Numbered from the stretch's first letter, positions 18,041 through 26,904 are shown. The stretch is DNA of 64,000 nt from Mycobacterium szulgai (GCF_002116635.1 NZ_LQPW01000178.1:97008-161007); one strand, 5' to 3'. Notes: generated by a model from the sequence alone, not told the origin. A program made the numbers and translations.

Positions 18041-18835
18041 TCAGGCCTTGACGTAGCGGGTGTACAGATAACCCGCGTCGTCGGTGAGGACGTGCGCGCA
18101 GCGCATCCGGGTCAGCAGCTGGGTCTGACCCGTCACAATCCGGCGCGACAGGCCGCCGACCACGCAGGGCGAGATCGTCAGACACAGCTCGTCGAGCAGG
18201 CCGCGCTCGATGAACGCGCCGAGCAGCATCGGGCCGCCCTCGGTCAGGATGCGGCTCAGGCCACGGTCCTGAAGTCGGACCAGGACGGTGGCCTCGTCAA
18301 CACTGCGTGGATCGCTGCCGGAGCAGTCGATCACCTCTGCCAGGCCCGCGAGCCGACGGCGGGTGTCGTCGGCGGCTGCCGTGCAGGTGAGCACCAATGG
18401 CGGCACCTCGGTCCGGGTGAACACTGCCAGGTCCCGGTCCAGGCGACCGGACTTGGTGACGATGGCCAGCGGCGGCAGCTCGCCCTGGTTTCGCGCTACC
18501 CGTTGCTGGCGCTGGGCGACGCTCAGCTGCGCACCCGAGTAACCCTCGAGCCGTACGGTGCCCGCGCCGACCACGATCACGTCGGCCAGTTCACGCAACA
18601 CGATGAAGACGGCGCGGTCACCGGGGCCTGCCAACGTGCCGCTGAGGCCTTCGACGGTGGCCGCGCCGTCCAGGCTGGTGATGAAATTCGCCCGCAACCA
18701 TGTGCCGTCCAGATCAGCCGGGTAGGCGTAAAACCCGGGAAGTTCGTGGTTGGCCAGCTCGCGATCCGAGCCGAGCAGCGTCAGAGCGGTCTCGGCGGCC
18801 AGGCCGGCGGCGATGCCGGCCTCGAAGTCGGGCAT
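18041..18835 (-). CDS. RibD C-terminal/DHFR-like reductase (Rv2671-like)
   Basis: A 264-residue single-domain protein of the RibD-reductase/dihydrofolate-reductase fold. WLRANFITSLDGAATVEG near residue 45, ADVIVVGAGTVRLEGY near 85 and the NADPH-site ILTEGGPMLLGAFIERGLLDELCLTISP near 195-222 are clear. There is no deaminase domain, so it is not a bifunctional RibD. The M. tuberculosis homolog Rv2671, annotated ribD, is reported to substitute for DHFR when overexpressed and so to give para-aminosalicylate resistance; the same capacity here is inferred. It diverges from the ZapE gene. Confidence 0.85.
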   Translation of the reverse strand: MPDFEAGIAAGLAAETALTLLGSDRELANHELPGFYAYPADLDGTWLRANFITSLDGAATVEGLSGTLAGPGDRAVFIVLRELADVIVVGAGTVRLEGYSGAQLSVAQRQQRVARNQGELPPLAIVTKSGRLDRDLAVFTRTEVPPLVLTCTAAADDTRRRLAGLAEVIDCSGSDPRSVDEATVLVRLQDRGLSRILTEGGPMLLGAFIERGLLDELCLTISPCVVGGLSRRIVTGQTQLLTRMRCAHVLTDDAGYLYTRYVKA

Positions 18836-18869
18836 GAACTCGATTGCAGCACGCCGCTACAGTGCGTGC

Positions 18870-19901
18870 ATGCATGGGGTGGGCCACCTGGTTGATCGGC
18901 ATCCGTCGGTATCGCCGGAGCGGTTGATCGCCCAACTGCGTCCGCCGCCCACGTTCGCCGAGGTCAGCTTCGCGACATACCGGCCCGACCCGGCCGAGCC
19001 CACCCAGGCCGCGGCCGTAGGCGCCTGCCAGGGCTTTTGCCGACAGGCCGTCGAGCTGCGGGCAGGACGCAAGAAGCTGTTCGGCAGGAAGGAGGTGCTG
19101 CCCGGTGTCGGGCTGTATCTCGACGGTGGGTTCGGTGTGGGCAAGACACACCTGCTCGCCTCGGCCTACTACCAGTTGCCTGACGGGCCCGAGCATCCCA
19201 CCGCGTTTGCCACATTCGGCGAGCTGACGCAGCTGGCCGGGGTGTTCGGTTTCGCCGAGTGCATCGATCTGCTGGCCGGCTACACCGCGGTGTGCATCGA
19301 CGAATTCGAACTCGACGATCCCGGCAACACCACGCTGATTTCGCGGATGCTGTCGTCACTGGTCGAGCGGGGTGTGTCGGTGGCCGCCACCTCCAACACG
19401 CTGCCCGAGCAGCTTGGTGAGGGACGCTTTGCGGCGCAGGACTTCATGCGCGAAATCAACACGCTGGCAAGGATTTTCACCACGGTGCGGATCGAAGGGC
19501 CGGACTACCGGCACCGCGACCTGCCGCCGGCGCCGCCGCCGTCGTCCGACGAGGAGGTCGCCGGGCGCGCCGCTGCGGTAGCAGGTGCGACGCTCGACGA
19601 CTTCGACGGTTTGTGCGCACACCTGGCGACCATGCATCCGTCGCGCTATCTGAGTCTGATCGAGGGCGTGACCGCGGTGTTCATCACCGGTGTGCACGGC
19701 ATCGACGACCAGAACGTCGCGTTGCGGTTGGTCGCGCTCACCGACCGGCTCTATGACGCCGGCATCCCGGTGGTGGCCTCCGGGGCCAAGCTGGACACCA
19801 TTTTCAGCGAAGAGATGCTGGCCGGCGGCTACCGGAAGAAATACCTGCGGGCCACTTCCCGGCTGCTGGCTCTCACGGCCGGCCCAGCCTACGAACCATG
19901 A
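18870..19901 (+). CDS. zapE: AFG1/ZapE-family ATPase (Rv2670c-like)
   Basis: A 343-residue P-loop ATPase. Walker A is LDGGFGVGKTHLLAS near residues 88-102; Walker B is CIDEFELDD near 143. The arginine-bearing VAATSNTLPEQL segment and the C-terminal ALTDRLYDAGIPVVASG are typical of AFG1/ZapE proteins, which are linked to cell division and to membrane-protein quality control. The start ATG 18870 (MHGVGHLVDRHP) avoids overlap with the divergent RibD-like gene. Its 3' end overlaps the convergent GNAT gene by 29 bases. Confidence 0.88.
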   Translation: MHGVGHLVDRHPSVSPERLIAQLRPPPTFAEVSFATYRPDPAEPTQAAAVGACQGFCRQAVELRAGRKKLFGRKEVLPGVGLYLDGGFGVGKTHLLASAYYQLPDGPEHPTAFATFGELTQLAGVFGFAECIDLLAGYTAVCIDEFELDDPGNTTLISRMLSSLVERGVSVAATSNTLPEQLGEGRFAAQDFMREINTLARIFTTVRIEGPDYRHRDLPPAPPPSSDEEVAGRAAAVAGATLDDFDGLCAHLATMHPSRYLSLIEGVTAVFITGVHGIDDQNVALRLVALTDRLYDAGIPVVASGAKLDTIFSEEMLAGGYRKKYLRATSRLLALTAGPAYEP

Positions 19902-20382
19902 CGTAGTCGTTTTCCAGGCTCTCGCCGAGCCGAAACGTCCTGGTGCCGCTGATGGTGAAGCCGCTCTTGGTGTAAAAGCGTTGTGCGCGTGCGTTTTCCT
20001 GATTGACGCCCAGCCAGATGTGGTCCAGGCCCCAGTCGGCGCCGACGGCCAGCGCGGCGTCCATCAGCATTGTGGCGACGCCCTGGCCGTGAAAGTCGGC
20101 CAGTACGTAGAGCTTTGACAGCTCAGCGGTGTTGTCGCCGGACGCGCCGCGAACGAGCATGGCATAGCCGACGATTCGCCCGTCCCGGCGTGCGGTGATG
20201 ATCGCGCGGTGCGGGTCGTTTAAAAACTCGCCGAATCGCGCCGCGGACAGATTCGCGTCGATGAACGCGGCGATGTTCTCCGGTGTCGTCGACGTGGGGC
20301 AGGCCAGCGGAAAGGCCTGTGCGGCAACGGCGGCGAGCTCTTCGGCGTCGACGGATTCCGTCGTGGCGAGCTGGACGGTCAG
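19873..20382 (-). CDS. GNAT family N-acetyltransferase (Rv2669-like)
   Basis: A protein of about 169 residues with the acetyl-CoA-binding motif A at LYVLADFHGQGVATMLMDAAL and motif B at NQENARAQRFYTKSGFTISG, matching Rv2669. Acceptor unknown. The start is uncertain: no ATG lies in the plausible region, the open frame continues upstream into the previous gene to 20505, and the coordinate given uses a CTG next to the upstream stop. A GTG or TTG further upstream could be correct. Confidence 0.78.
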   Translation of the reverse strand: MTVQLATTESVDAEELAAVAAQAFPLACPTSTTPENIAAFIDANLSAARFGEFLNDPHRAIITARRDGRIVGYAMLVRGASGDNTAELSKLYVLADFHGQGVATMLMDAALAVGADWGLDHIWLGVNQENARAQRFYTKSGFTISGTRTFRLGESLENDYVMVRRLGRP

Positions 20383-20383
20383 G

Positions 20384-20908
20384 TCAGAGATTCCACTGCG
20401 CCAGGTGCTCGCCGGTCTTGCGGTCCAGCAGCACGACAACCGAGACCGGATCGCGGTAGGCATCCCAGTACACCCCGCCGCGAACGATGGCGCCCTGCGG
20501 GGCATTCCCCAAGGCCGCGTCCAGCCAATCGGGCGCGTCGCACGGCCGCGGCTTGTAGGCGTCGGCGAAAGGCGTCACCCCGTCGAAGCTGAAGTTGGTG
20601 GCCATGATGTAGGAGTTGGGCACCCGGACCGCGCGGACCGTCACGTCGGCGCGGGCCACCGAGCTGTCGGGGAAGCTTTTCACCGGGACTCCGCTGCGGG
20701 TGTAGCCGAAGCCGGGTGGCGGGTCCACCGGCACCACATTGCTGACTGTGACGTCGGCGACGTATGTTCCGGTGTCCACCCGCAGCGTGTCGCCGATGTG
20801 GCCGATGGGCGCGTCGCCGGCCCACGCGCGCGGCGCGGCGACGTCGACGGCCAAAACCCCCGCGGCGGCGACGAGGAAGGTGTACAGCACGATCAGCCAG
20901 CGGCGCAT
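20384..20908 (-). CDS. Secreted immunoglobulin-fold-like protein (Rv2668-like)
   Basis: A 174-residue exported protein. Its N-terminus MRRWLIVLYTFLVAAAGVLA is a signal peptide or anchor; cleavage is likely near AWAGD. The mature part is beta-rich (GTYVADVTVSNVVPVDPPPG, ADVTVRAVRVPNSYIMATNF), resembling the MPT63-like DUF1942 group, though I rate this loosely. I chose ATG 20908 because the longer frame has no signal-peptide logic and this gives the length of Rv2668 (about 173). Function unknown. Confidence 0.8.
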   Translation of the reverse strand: MRRWLIVLYTFLVAAAGVLAVDVAAPRAWAGDAPIGHIGDTLRVDTGTYVADVTVSNVVPVDPPPGFGYTRSGVPVKSFPDSSVARADVTVRAVRVPNSYIMATNFSFDGVTPFADAYKPRPCDAPDWLDAALGNAPQGAIVRGGVYWDAYRDPVSVVVLLDRKTGEHLAQWNL

Positions 20909-21014
20909 CTTCGCATGATTACACATGCGGTAACGCCAAGGGGAGGGGTCGTGAGGGGTTACGAGGGGATTGGCTGACACCTTGCTCCCAGGAAGTGCTG
21001 CCAGGCTGATCGCC

Positions 21015-21932
21015 ATGCACGTCGACCCGGGCCCGCTGACATTGGTTTCCGCCGTTTCCACCTGGCATCTGGACGCCGGCTCCGCCGCCGTCATCCTGGC
21101 ACTGGCCGCCGGCTACCTATGGGCTTACCGGCGCGGCGTCACAGTTGCCCGCGGCCAGGCCTGGTGCTGGGGAAGTGGCATCGTGTTGTGGATTTTCGCC
21201 ACGCTGAGTGCGATCGGCGAGTATGCGTACTTCCTGTTCTGGGTGCGCGCGTTGCAGGTGCTGCTGCTGCTTTTCGTGGTGCCGTTCCTGCTGGCGCAGG
21301 GCCGGCCGGTCACCGTGCTGCGCGATGCAGTAGGTGGCCGCGACCGCATTGATCGGGTGTTGGCCACCCGGTGGGCGCGGATACTGCTACATCCGGTGAC
21401 CACCTCACTGGCAATGCTGGTTACGCCGTGGCTGCTCTACATGACACCCTGGTACACCGCGGCCCTGCAGCATGAGTGGATCGGCGCTGCAACCCGAATT
21501 CTGTTGGTAGTCATCGGGTTCGGCTACTTCTACGCCCGGCTGCAGGCAGACCCGGTGCCGCGCAGGTACTCCCAGTTGATTTCGTTGCTGATCTCAGTCG
21601 GCGAGACGCTGGGTGACGGGGTGCTGGGTTTGGTCGTTTGGCAGGGCCCGTTGATCGCGACGGCGTATTACTCAGGGCTGCATCGGCTTTGGGGTCCCGA
21701 TCCGCGGCTGGATCAGACGATCGGCGCCGGCGTCCTATGGATTCTCGGCGACTTCGTCGGGCTGCCGTTTGTGTTGCTGCTGATGCGTGCGCTATCCCAT
21801 GACGAAAAGAAGCAGGCGGTTCAGGTGGACGCCGAATTGGACAGCGCGCAGGCGGTGGCGACTACGACGCAATCGACGCTGTGGTGGGAGAACGATCCGC
21901 AACTCAGTGAGCGGTTCCGCTCCCGCCGGTGA
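21015..21932 (+). CDS. CtaG/caa3-type cytochrome c oxidase assembly membrane protein
   Basis: A 305-residue protein with seven or more transmembrane helices. WHLDAGSAAVILALAAGYLWAYRRG at the start, then VLRDAVGG, MTPWYTAALQHEW and DFVGLPFVLLLM near the end, match the CtaG_caa3 family, thought to help copper insertion into haem-copper oxidases. The start ATG 21015 (MHVDPGPLTLVSAVSTWHL) places the first helix normally; an earlier ATG at 20970 is possible. I do not recall a separate gene like this between Rv2667 and Rv2668 in H37Rv. The 3' end overlaps convergent clpC2 by 29 bases. Confidence 0.8.
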   Translation: MHVDPGPLTLVSAVSTWHLDAGSAAVILALAAGYLWAYRRGVTVARGQAWCWGSGIVLWIFATLSAIGEYAYFLFWVRALQVLLLLFVVPFLLAQGRPVTVLRDAVGGRDRIDRVLATRWARILLHPVTTSLAMLVTPWLLYMTPWYTAALQHEWIGAATRILLVVIGFGYFYARLQADPVPRRYSQLISLLISVGETLGDGVLGLVVWQGPLIATAYYSGLHRLWGPDPRLDQTIGAGVLWILGDFVGLPFVLLLMRALSHDEKKQAVQVDAELDSAQAVATTTQSTLWWENDPQLSERFRSRR

Positions 21933-22635
21933 TCGATTCCAGCGCGGCGATCAGGTCGGCCTCGACTTGCTCTTTGTTCGCGCCGCATTGGTGTAGCGGC
22001 CCGGCTCCGTCTTCGAGTTCGAGCAGCGCCAACAGCAGGTGTTCGGTGCCGATGTAGTTGTGGCCCAACCGAAGTGCCTCGCGGAAGGTCAGCTCGAGCA
22101 CCTTGCGTGCCGGGCCGCTGAATGGGATCAGCTCGGGGGTTTCGGCTCCGGCCGGGGGCAGCTGTACGGCGGCCCGCAGGGCTTCGGTGTCGATCTTCTG
22201 TCGTTGCAACAGCACGGTGGCCAGCGCGGCGGAATCGCTGAGCGTGCCCAGCACCAAATGGTCGGGGGTGATCTCGGTATTGCCCGCTTCGTGCGCGGCG
22301 TTCTGGGCGGCGACGACGGCGTTGCGCGCCCGTGGAGTGAAGCGTCCGAAGCCTTGATTGGGGTCCAAGGTGGTGGCCTCAGCCTTGGGGACGAAGCGTT
22401 TCTGCGCGGCCTGCTTGGTGACGCCCATGGCCTTGCCGATCTCGGTCCAGGAGGCTCCCGAGCGGCGTGCCTGGTCGACGAAGTGCCCGATCAGGTGGTC
22501 GGCGACCTCGCCCAGGCTTTCGGCCGCCAAGACGGCGTCGGCAAGCTGATCCAGCGCGTTCGGGTGCACTTGCTTGATCGCGTTGATCAGCTCGTCGAGG
22601 CGGACGGGGTAGGCGATCTTCGTCGGTTCGACCAT
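21904..22635 (-). CDS. clpC2: ClpC2: HTH plus Clp N-terminal domain protein, no ATPase (Rv2667-like)
   Basis: A 243-residue protein. The N-terminal part has a helix-turn-helix segment WTEIGKAMGVTKQAAQKRF near residues 60-78, and the C-terminal part is a ClpN repeat (ARNAVVAAQNAAHEAGNTEITPDHLVLG, then LRLGHNYIGTEHLLLALL). There is no AAA+ module. M. tuberculosis ClpC2 has been reported to bind ClpC1-targeting cyclic peptides and so to buffer ClpC1 against them. Two identical-arm palindromes sit within 50 bases upstream of the start, which suggests autoregulation through the HTH. Confidence 0.92.
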   Translation of the reverse strand: MVEPTKIAYPVRLDELINAIKQVHPNALDQLADAVLAAESLGEVADHLIGHFVDQARRSGASWTEIGKAMGVTKQAAQKRFVPKAEATTLDPNQGFGRFTPRARNAVVAAQNAAHEAGNTEITPDHLVLGTLSDSAALATVLLQRQKIDTEALRAAVQLPPAGAETPELIPFSGPARKVLELTFREALRLGHNYIGTEHLLLALLELEDGAGPLHQCGANKEQVEADLIAALESITGGSGTAH

Positions 22636-22638
22636 GGC

Positions 22639-22684
22639 GTCAACACTAAGTTGACGGTCCCGACGGTGTCAACCCTGGGTTGAC
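22639..22684 (-). promoter_or_regulatory. Twin palindromic operators upstream of clpC2
   Basis: GTCAAC-N5-GTTGAC occurs twice, at 22639-22655 and 22668-22684, with centres 29 bases apart (nearly three helical turns). The first begins three bases before the clpC2 start codon. The perfect arms and the repeat strongly suggest a dimeric or tetrameric repressor site; the HTH of ClpC2 itself is the obvious candidate. The divergent gene at 22778 could be under the same control. Confidence 0.7.
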
Positions 22685-22777
22685 GCGAGCTTGATGGCCG
22701 GATATTCCGGCAAAATTCACACGCCGTTCGCCGCAGGAGACGCGTGCTCAGCAGTGCTTTGGAACAATCACGGGGTC

Positions 22778-23098
22778 ATGAAGCTCCTGCTAACAGTGGC
22801 CAGCGTCGCCGCGGTGATCGGCTTGGCCGCACCGGCGCACGCCGACGCCAACCAAGATCAAGCATTTCTGGTGGCACTGGGCAGCGCCGGCATTACCTAC
22901 CAGAGCGCCGAAAATGCCGTGAAAGCCGGCAAAAGCGTGTGCGACATGGCGAAGTCGGGCAAGCCCGCCATCGACGTCGTCAAGGTCCTGCAAGACGAGA
23001 ACCCGGGGCTCAGCCAGACCAACGCCGCGAAATTCACGGCGATCTCGGCCGGTGTGTACTGCCCGGATCAACTGCCCGACAGCAGCAAAAGCGGCTAG
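22778..23098 (+). CDS. Small secreted DUF732-type protein
   Basis: A 106-residue exported protein. The signal peptide MKLLLTVASVAAVIGLAAPAHA is followed by a mature domain DANQDQAFLVALGSAGITYQS...SVCDMAKSGK...YCPDQLP with two cysteines, the DUF732 pattern common in mycobacteria and unknown in function. ATG 22778 was chosen because it starts the signal peptide; the frame is open to 22691 but that stretch holds the clpC2-side promoter region. Its stop overlaps the convergent HD-domain gene by four bases. Confidence 0.85.
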   Translation: MKLLLTVASVAAVIGLAAPAHADANQDQAFLVALGSAGITYQSAENAVKAGKSVCDMAKSGKPAIDVVKVLQDENPGLSQTNAAKFTAISAGVYCPDQLPDSSKSG

Positions 23099-24870
23099 GG
23101 CTGCGCGTCACTGAACGTGCGCATGAGATCGCAGAACTCCGCAGCCGTGTAGTTGCGGTGCCAGTGATCGAGGTACACGTCTTTGGGGAGGATGAGGACG
23201 TCGACGTCGCTTTCTGCGACGACCGTGGCGTTTCGAACGTCGCCCCGGATTACCCCCGTGATGCCTAGCGGCTCCCAGGGATGGACGCAAAAGGAGTCGT
23301 AGCCTCCCGAAGGGTGGCCGCAGAGCCCGGGCGCCAACGGGATGTAGACGAACGTCGCCCTTGCGCCGACTTCCGTCAGGCACTCGCCGGGTGAGAGGTG
23401 TCCCAAGCGCGCGTTGCAGAAGCCGAGATCGGGATCGATGTGGTCGGTCTTGTAGCCGCGCCTTGCGACGTTGCGCAGCAAGGTGATTCGCTGCTCGCGG
23501 TCCCATTCGATCGCGCTTGCGGCGAGAAAGCGTCGGCGTTCGGGCTCGGGGGCGCTGCGCAGTGATGGAACGCACAGCACGCGGCCGGTGAGTCCGGGGC
23601 TTCGGGCAACAACAATGTCGGCGACCAACGGTGCGAAATCAGGATTGTCGTCGGTGTGTTCCAGCAGCACCCGGGTGTGGTTTGCACCCGCCACGCCGGC
23701 GAAGCTTTCGACCACGTCGGACTGGATGTCGTCGACGACGACGGCAGCGTTGCGCACCGCGCGGCGCATCGCCTCGTCGGATCCGAAGCTGCCGTGAAAG
23801 AAGGCTAAGCGCAGATCGCCTTCGGGGGTGATCTCGGATATCTCGATGTTGGCCTCGCCCGCATTCAGCGCGTTGTCTGCCTCGAGCAGGAAAGTCCGTC
23901 CGTCCCTATCGTGCAGGGCATAGACGGCGTTGGCGGTTTTCTGGTCGATGAAGATCTGGTAGCTACCGGAGGTCCGCAGATGGGTGCCCCGCTGCCGCAG
24001 CGCGTCGGCGCAGCGCAGGCAGCGAATCGTGTCGATGACGTCGAGAACGAATTCCCGGGCCTCTGGGTCGGTGGCCTGCAACCAGGAAAAGGCGGTGCCG
24101 TCGAAGTCGGCGTAATGGCGGTCGAGCAAGGCCTTACGGTGCTCGTGGAGCGCCGAGGCGCCCCCGACCTGCTGCAAGGCGGCTTCGTGATGAGCTCGTT
24201 CGTCCTCGGTCCGGGCCTTGTTGCGGAGCTTCTGGTGGTACAGGGCCTCCAGCGGATGGCTCAAGACGAAGCGCATCAGGTCGCGCAGCGACGTGGTGTC
24301 GTCCAGCTTGGCGGCGGGCACGGCGCTCTTGCTGTGCGCGTAGGCCAGCGCGGTGAGCTCGCGCAGGATCCGCTGCGGTGGCCCTTCGATGATGCCGGCG
24401 CTGGTCATCCGTAGCACGTGCCAGGCCAGGTTCCCGGTGTTCTCCGTCCAGAGAATGTCGACGATCTCGTCGAAGGCGGGCCCGAAAGGTTCCTGGGCGG
24501 CGAACTCCGCGTGGACTATTCGCCCGAACGGATTCACGTCGGACATCCCGATGTCGTGGACGTAGGCGAGCAGGCAGCCGTAGCTCGTCATGCGTTGGCG
24601 GCGCAGTGGCGTGCGCTCAGAAATCTTGACTCCCAACACATTTCCGATCACGCCGACGATGCGGTTAGCGATGTCGCGCGCGTGAATGACACCGTGATCG
24701 GTGAACAGCGCCAGGTGGCTCAGCGGATCCTTGAGGAAGCCGGGATCGGTTGCCGCCTCTTCGAGAGTGAGGCTGGCGTTGACCTTCGAGTAGTAGTTCT
24801 GCTCCAGCAGCTCGCGGATGCGCGGGGCCAGGAGTGAATCCAGTGGGGGTTCGGAATCCGGCCGCGTCAT
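23095..24870 (-). CDS. HD-domain protein with C-terminal cNMP-binding-like region
   Basis: A 591-residue soluble protein with no transmembrane helix. The N-terminal third has HD-superfamily metal-site features: FTDHGVIHARDIANRIV near residue 55-70 (H) and LLAYVHDIGMSDVNPFGRIVHAEFA near 103-127 (HD, then H), with a later aspartate in RCLRCADALRQRGT near 285. The last 150 residues resemble a cyclic-nucleotide-binding beta-roll: LSPGECLTEVGARATFVYIPL, then IRGDVRNATVVAESDVDVLIL. An HD phosphohydrolase controlled by a bound nucleotide is the inference; the substrate is unknown. The start MTRPDSEPPLDSLLAPRI (24870) is preferred over the longer frame because its promoter segment and first codons are duplicated at 27133-27245. 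I recall no H37Rv gene here. Confidence 0.78.
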   Translation of the reverse strand: MTRPDSEPPLDSLLAPRIRELLEQNYYSKVNASLTLEEAATDPGFLKDPLSHLALFTDHGVIHARDIANRIVGVIGNVLGVKISERTPLRRQRMTSYGCLLAYVHDIGMSDVNPFGRIVHAEFAAQEPFGPAFDEIVDILWTENTGNLAWHVLRMTSAGIIEGPPQRILRELTALAYAHSKSAVPAAKLDDTTSLRDLMRFVLSHPLEALYHQKLRNKARTEDERAHHEAALQQVGGASALHEHRKALLDRHYADFDGTAFSWLQATDPEAREFVLDVIDTIRCLRCADALRQRGTHLRTSGSYQIFIDQKTANAVYALHDRDGRTFLLEADNALNAGEANIEISEITPEGDLRLAFFHGSFGSDEAMRRAVRNAAVVVDDIQSDVVESFAGVAGANHTRVLLEHTDDNPDFAPLVADIVVARSPGLTGRVLCVPSLRSAPEPERRRFLAASAIEWDREQRITLLRNVARRGYKTDHIDPDLGFCNARLGHLSPGECLTEVGARATFVYIPLAPGLCGHPSGGYDSFCVHPWEPLGITGVIRGDVRNATVVAESDVDVLILPKDVYLDHWHRNYTAAEFCDLMRTFSDAQP

Positions 24871-24960
24871 ACCGCTTTCACCAAGCTGTCGGGTCGAGCC
24901 GCTCGTTTCGCCAACTGCCCGGCGACGAGCGCTAGTGCTAGACGATCTCATGTTCGGACG
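24848..24960 (-). repeat. Direct repeat copy 1: promoter and first codons of the HD gene
   Basis: A segment of about 113 bases covering the start codon and upstream region of the HD gene is repeated, with a handful of mismatches, at 27133-27245 in the same orientation. The longest shared block includes CCGGCCGCGTCATACCGCTT followed by TCACCAAGCTGTCGGGTCGA, and both copies end GATCTCATGTTCGGA. The pair brackets the PE_PGRS protease gene. Confidence 0.85.
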
Positions 24961-25221
24961 GTCTGGTCAGGCGTTTTCCGTCGAATCATAGAAGGACGTT
25001 GCTGGGGTCGTGGTCTCCTTTCAAGCCAACCGTTGTCAGCCCAGCCGGCATGGATGAGCGCGGAGCTGACCTCGGGGGCACCCCCGAAAAGTCCACGACA
25101 TCTCACCTCGCACACGCCGGGACCTACCCGGCAAAATTGCGCTCACTAGTTCGCGACAACCCATGGAAGATCGTGCCTCAACGCCTCACGTGTGGGCCAC
25201 GGTATCGGGTGTGTGCCCATG
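24961..25221. other. Intergenic region between the HD gene and the PE_PGRS protease
   Basis: These bases separate the duplicated promoter segment from the stop codon of the PE_PGRS protease gene. I see no convincing gene, tRNA or hairpin. The region must contain the rest of the HD-gene promoter (minus strand) and any terminator for the protease gene. Confidence 0.5.
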
Positions 25222-26904
25222 TCATGTGTCAAAGATTGTCGTCCCGACACCGTTGGGGCTGGTCGAGATGTACACCGGCCCCAGCGCGAAAGGAGCGAAC
25301 CCGGTAATCATGTCGTATCCCAACGAGGTGGGCGTTGACATAACCGTTGGGCCTTGAAACGGGCCTACCGTTGCGCTCGTCGTATACGAATACAGCAGGG
25401 TCTGGCCATTGCTTGTGTAGACCGAAATGGTCGTTCCCGGTGGAACCGTTCCGGAGACCTGACCGGTCCCCAGTGCGGACGCAGTGATGGATCCACTCGC
25501 ACCACCGGAGTCGATAACCGCGACAACGGGTACGAGTGGCCCGTTGTTGATCTGTATGGCCAAGGGGGCAACCGGTGCTCCGGAAATCGAGGCGTTGGGG
25601 AGTGGGCTCAGCGGGTTGGCACCGAACTGCATCTGACCGTGGGGTGCGTTTATCAGCACACCCTGATTGAGATCCCCCGGCAACGCCGTGATCACATTGC
25701 CGGGGGGTGGGGCTCCCGCAGTCGGAAAGCCCCCGGTATTAACCCCAATGCCCAGGATGCCGTCGGCCGTACCGAAAGGGCCCAGGCCGATAAGAGGGCC
25801 AACGGGACCTAAGGCCAACGTCAAAAGGGCATAGGGCGACGTTGGGAAGTAGACGACGCCGACGCCGACTGAGGTCGGTGCGGTGATGGCTCCATTCCCG
25901 AAATCCACCGTCGTGTCAAAGGTGAGGTATAGACAGTTGACCCCCGAGCCGTAAGCGGCGAGACCAATCCCCGTGGGCAAGCCGAGGTGCCGAAGCCCGA
26001 TGTCCCAGAACGGGGCAATGAGACCAACGGATCCGGTGTCGACTTCCAGTTGCACGGGTCGTCCGCCGTTTATGGATGCGTACGTCACCGGCTCAATGCC
26101 ACGCTCCGTTAACTGGAGCGGGACGGTTGCGCTGACCGGTGAACCAACGCCCGCGGCCCCGTTGTTGCCATACAACCAGCCGCCGAGCCCGCCAGCCCCA
26201 CCAGCTGCGTTGATGCCGCCGGCACCACCTGGCCCACCCGCGCCGAACAGACCCGCATTACCGCCAGCTCCACCGACCGTGCCGGTTGTGCCGGCGGCTC
26301 CGGCCTGCCCACCGGCCCCGCCGCTACCGAACAGCCACCCGCCGTGACCACCGGCCCCACCCCAAGCATTGGCTCCGCCGGCGCCTCCGGGCCCCCCATT
26401 GCCGATCAACCCCGCAGCACCGCCGGCCCCACCGGCTGCCCCCGACGCCGTTGGTGAGTAACCGCTGCCACCGCTGCCATACAAGAGCCCACCAGCTCCG
26501 CCATTCGGACTCGCGGCCGTTCCGTTTGCTCCATCACCGATCAGCGAACGCCCAAACAACACCTCGGTGGGAGCATTAATCACAGTCAGCAAGGCGTTTT
26601 CCGCGATCTGCAATGGCGAGACGTTAACCCCTTCCGCACCCAGATACGACCACGCCCCACCGCTGAGCGCTTCCAGAAATTGTTGGTAAGACTCGCTGAC
26701 TTGCGTGCTGAGCGCCTGAAATTGCTGACCATGCTCAGCAAGCAGTTCCGCCATGGCCGCAGATACCTCATCGGCGCCGGCAGCCGCCAGTCCGGTGGTA
26801 TGACTAGCAGCTGCCGCAATCGCGGACTTCAGCTCAGCATCGACGCTCTCCAAATCCGTTGCCGCAGATAACAACAACTCGGGAAGCACGACCAACAGCG
26901 ACAT
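25222..26904 (-). CDS. PE_PGRS protein with C-terminal pepsin-like aspartyl protease domain (PE_PGRS35/PecA type)
   Basis: A 560-residue protein. Residues 1-95 form a PE domain (MSLLVVLPELLLSAATDLES) with a YxxxE secretion motif in YLGAEG, pointing to ESX-5 export. A short PGRS spacer follows (about residues 125-255). The last 300 residues are an aspartyl protease fold with both catalytic triplets, DTGS in VQLEVDTGSVGL and DSGG in VVAVIDSGGASG, matching the M. tuberculosis PE_PGRS35/PE_PGRS16 type, reported to process surface PE/PPE proteins. Of two adjacent ATGs the second (26904) has the better-spaced GAGG and gives the standard PE N-terminus. The flanking direct repeats suggest a mobile or recombinant origin. 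Confidence 0.9.
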   Translation of the reverse strand: MSLLVVLPELLLSAATDLESVDAELKSAIAAAASHTTGLAAAGADEVSAAMAELLAEHGQQFQALSTQVSESYQQFLEALSGGAWSYLGAEGVNVSPLQIAENALLTVINAPTEVLFGRSLIGDGANGTAASPNGGAGGLLYGSGGSGYSPTASGAAGGAGGAAGLIGNGGPGGAGGANAWGGAGGHGGWLFGSGGAGGQAGAAGTTGTVGGAGGNAGLFGAGGPGGAGGINAAGGAGGLGGWLYGNNGAAGVGSPVSATVPLQLTERGIEPVTYASINGGRPVQLEVDTGSVGLIAPFWDIGLRHLGLPTGIGLAAYGSGVNCLYLTFDTTVDFGNGAITAPTSVGVGVVYFPTSPYALLTLALGPVGPLIGLGPFGTADGILGIGVNTGGFPTAGAPPPGNVITALPGDLNQGVLINAPHGQMQFGANPLSPLPNASISGAPVAPLAIQINNGPLVPVVAVIDSGGASGSITASALGTGQVSGTVPPGTTISVYTSNGQTLLYSYTTSATVGPFQGPTVMSTPTSLGYDMITGFAPFALGPVYISTSPNGVGTTIFDT

